In this document: one piece after another, positions 53,887 to 55,009 of the stretch | How the letters are laid out: every line of letters starts with the position of its first letter | Numbering within the stretch: position 1 is the first letter of the stretch | From: VGJW01 sp035286125 | GTDB lineage: Bacteria; Cyanobacteriota; Sericytochromatia; S15B-MN24; VGJW01 | Reading direction: 5' to 3' | Assembly: GCA_035286125.1 (NCBI GenBank) | Contig: JAYKIS010000051.1 | Location: 1-55,009 of the forward strand | DNA length: 55,009 nucleotides | Program-made: the position numbers and the translations under genes | The notes under the pieces: generated by a model | Databases searched by the model: none | The model's input: only the letters and a program-made list of their open reading frames with translations | What the model was told of the DNA's origin: nothing

Positions 53887-55009
53887 CTGAGGCCGGCCTC
53901 CGCCGGCCGGACCGAAGTCAAGGCCCGGCGCAGGGCATCGACGACCCGATCCACCTCTTCATCCAGCAACTCGGGAAACATCGGCAACGACAGCACTTCG
54001 TCGCAAGCCCGCTCGGCCTCGGGCAGGCTGCCCACGGTCAGCCCGAGGGACGCGTGGATGGGCAGCAGATGCAAGGGATAGGGGTAGTAGACCTGCGTCT
54101 CGATGCCCTCGGCCTTGAGGAACGCCGCCACGGCATCCCGCGCAGGCACCCGCACGGTGTATTGGTGGAAGACTGGCGTGGTATCGGGAACCCGCCCGGG
54201 CAAGCCGACACCGGGTACCTGGGCCAGAAGGCTGTCGTAGCGGGCCGCAAGCGCCTGCCGACGCTGGTTCCATCCCTCGAGGCGCGGCAGCTTCAGACGC
54301 AGGATGGCGGCGTGGACCTCGTCGAGGCGAGAGTTGATCCCCAGCAGTTCCTGATAGTACTTGCGCTTCCAGCCGTGGCTGCGCAGCATCCGCAGGGTTT
54401 CGGCAAGCGCGGGATCGTCCGTCAGGCACATGCCCCCGTCGCCGGGTGCCCCCAGATTCTTGGTCGGGAAGAAGCTGAAGCAGCCGATGGTCCCGATCGT
54501 GCCCACGAAGCGATCCCCGCAACGCGCCCCGGTCGCCTGGGCACAATCCTCGACCACGAACAGGTCGTGCGCGCGGGCCAACGCCATCAGGCCGTCCATG
54601 GGCACAGGCTGCCCATAGAGATGCACAGGCAGCAGCACCCGCGTCCGAGGTCCGATGGCCTGCGCGACCTGCCCGAGATCCATGGCGTAGGTCGCCGGAT
54701 CGATGTCCACGAGCACGGGCGTCGCGCCCACGATGCCGATGGCCTCGCTGGTGGCGGCAAAGGTGAAGGCCGTGGTGATGACCTCGTCCCCCGGCCCGAT
54801 GCCCAGAGCCCGCAAGGCCAGGTGCAGCGCATCCGTCCCCGAGTTGCAGGCAATGGCGTGGGCACTGCCCAGCGCCGCGGCGAACTCCTGCTCGAAGGCC
54901 TTGACGTTGGGTCCCATGATGAAGTAGCCGCTGGCCAGCACCTCGCGCACGGCCTCGGTCAGGGCCGGCTCGAGTGAGGCGACCTGCCGCTTCATGTCAC
55001 AGATGGCCA
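53883..55009 (-). CDS. DegT-family sugar aminotransferase (WbpE-like), 5' end beyond the right edge
   Basis: At least 375 residues of a PLP-dependent sugar aminotransferase. The PLP lysine lies in CFSFFPTKNLGAPGDGG, with CNSGTDALHLALRALG and VVEDCAQATGA upstream and GINSRLDEVHAAILRLKL downstream, a pattern seen in WbpE-like UDP-3-keto-sugar aminotransferases. An ATG at 54995 exists, but the frame stays open to the edge (reading ...AICD before that Met), and family members normally start with a short strand ending in the D-L-K motif. I therefore treat the Met as internal and the gene as cut by the window. It is the most promoter-proximal gene seen in the polysaccharide operon. Confidence 0.85.
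   Translation of the reverse strand, partial: AICDMKRQVASLEPALTEAVREVLASGYFIMGPNVKAFEQEFAAALGSAHAIACNSGTDALHLALRALGIGPGDEVITTAFTFAATSEAIGIVGATPVLVDIDPATYAMDLGQVAQAIGPRTRVLLPVHLYGQPVPMDGLMALARAHDLFVVEDCAQATGARCGDRFVGTIGTIGCFSFFPTKNLGAPGDGGMCLTDDPALAETLRMLRSHGWKRKYYQELLGINSRLDEVHAAILRLKLPRLEGWNQRRQALAARYDSLLAQVPGVGLPGRVPDTTPVFHQYTVRVPARDAVAAFLKAEGIETQVYYPYPLHLLPIHASLGLTVGSLPEAERACDEVLSLPMFPELLDEEVDRVVDALRRALTSVRPAEAGLR

Noticed and set aside
54995..55009. Complete aminotransferase gene starting at the ATG at 54995
   Set aside because: The frame is open to the window edge and the Met lies inside the conserved N-terminal D-(L/M)-K-R segment of the family, so the gene is more likely truncated.
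1..55009. tRNA, rRNA, riboswitch, insertion sequence, integrase, toxin-antitoxin or phage genes
   Set aside because: I looked for typical tRNA arms, transposase motifs, terminal repeats and att-like duplications and saw none; the intergenic gaps are too short to hold a known riboswitch class.

Overview
The window is a very gene-dense, visibly G+C-rich bacterial chromosome segment. Nearly every base is coding, no stretch longer than about 300 bases lacks a gene, and I see no rRNA, tRNA, CRISPR array, insertion sequence or prophage gene. The organism looks like an aerobic, heterotrophic diderm: it has oxygen-dependent ring-cleavage enzymes, lipoproteins, an O-antigen-ligase-type protein and a polysaccharide operon. 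Several proteins recall cyanobacteria and their non-photosynthetic relatives: a GDP-mannose pyrophosphorylase fused to a phosphomannomutase-like domain, a short cyanobacterial-style SSB, an LpxB-like glycosyltransferase, and MSHEN/DUF4214-like proteins. No photosynthesis gene is present. A Sericytochromatia-like lineage is my guess from family resemblance only; other deep high-GC phyla are not excluded.

Layout. (1) 1-5.3 kb, minus strand: an aromatic acyl-CoA degradation operon (EthD protein, BamA-like crotonase with a zinc ribbon, unknown protein, PaaF, PaaG, PaaA-like di-iron oxygenase, PaaH), read from a promoter near 5.3 kb that carries a perfect inverted repeat. (2) 5.4-12.3 kb: phosphatidylethanolamine synthesis (pssA-psd), an aminopeptidase P, an orphan branched-chain 2-oxoacid dehydrogenase E1 alpha, and divergent kynA/hmgA. 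Together with region 1 this is an amino-acid and aromatic catabolism neighbourhood. (3) 12.3-18.2 kb: mltG, dnaX, a lipoprotein carboxypeptidase and an O-antigen ligase-like membrane protein. (4) 18.1-25.1 kb, minus strand: a compact five-gene operon (two exported proteins of unknown function, an MSHEN-repeat protein, an LpxB-like glycosyltransferase and an ABC exporter) that looks like an undescribed envelope system. (5) 25.2-31 kb: MazG, HD and M50 proteins, a tRNA nucleotidyltransferase, SSB and a DUF1537-type kinase. (6) 30.8-36 kb: GT4 glycosyltransferase, GDP-mannose pyrophosphorylase fusion and phosphohexomutase. (7) 36-39.2 kb: a membrane-anchored prokaryotic RING protein, the Mrp/ApbC Fe-S carrier and a MarR regulator with a cysteine cluster, closed by a strong hairpin. 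(8) 39.2-47.2 kb: two lipoproteins, a flavin oxidoreductase, a LysR regulator facing an unknown gene, a periplasmic rhodanese, aspartate kinase and a thioredoxin-like ferredoxin. (9) 47.2-55 kb, minus strand: a translationally coupled polysaccharide operon that continues past the right edge.

Two regulatory themes stand out. Many genes have a TANNNT -10 box, often extended (TGnTANNNT), only 6-8 bases before the start codon, which implies leaderless mRNAs. Separately, three genes (8406-9083, 39199-40140, 40314-41756) share a long upstream element, GCTTWACC-N8/9-GCAA-N18/19-GATARW, which looks like a small regulon.
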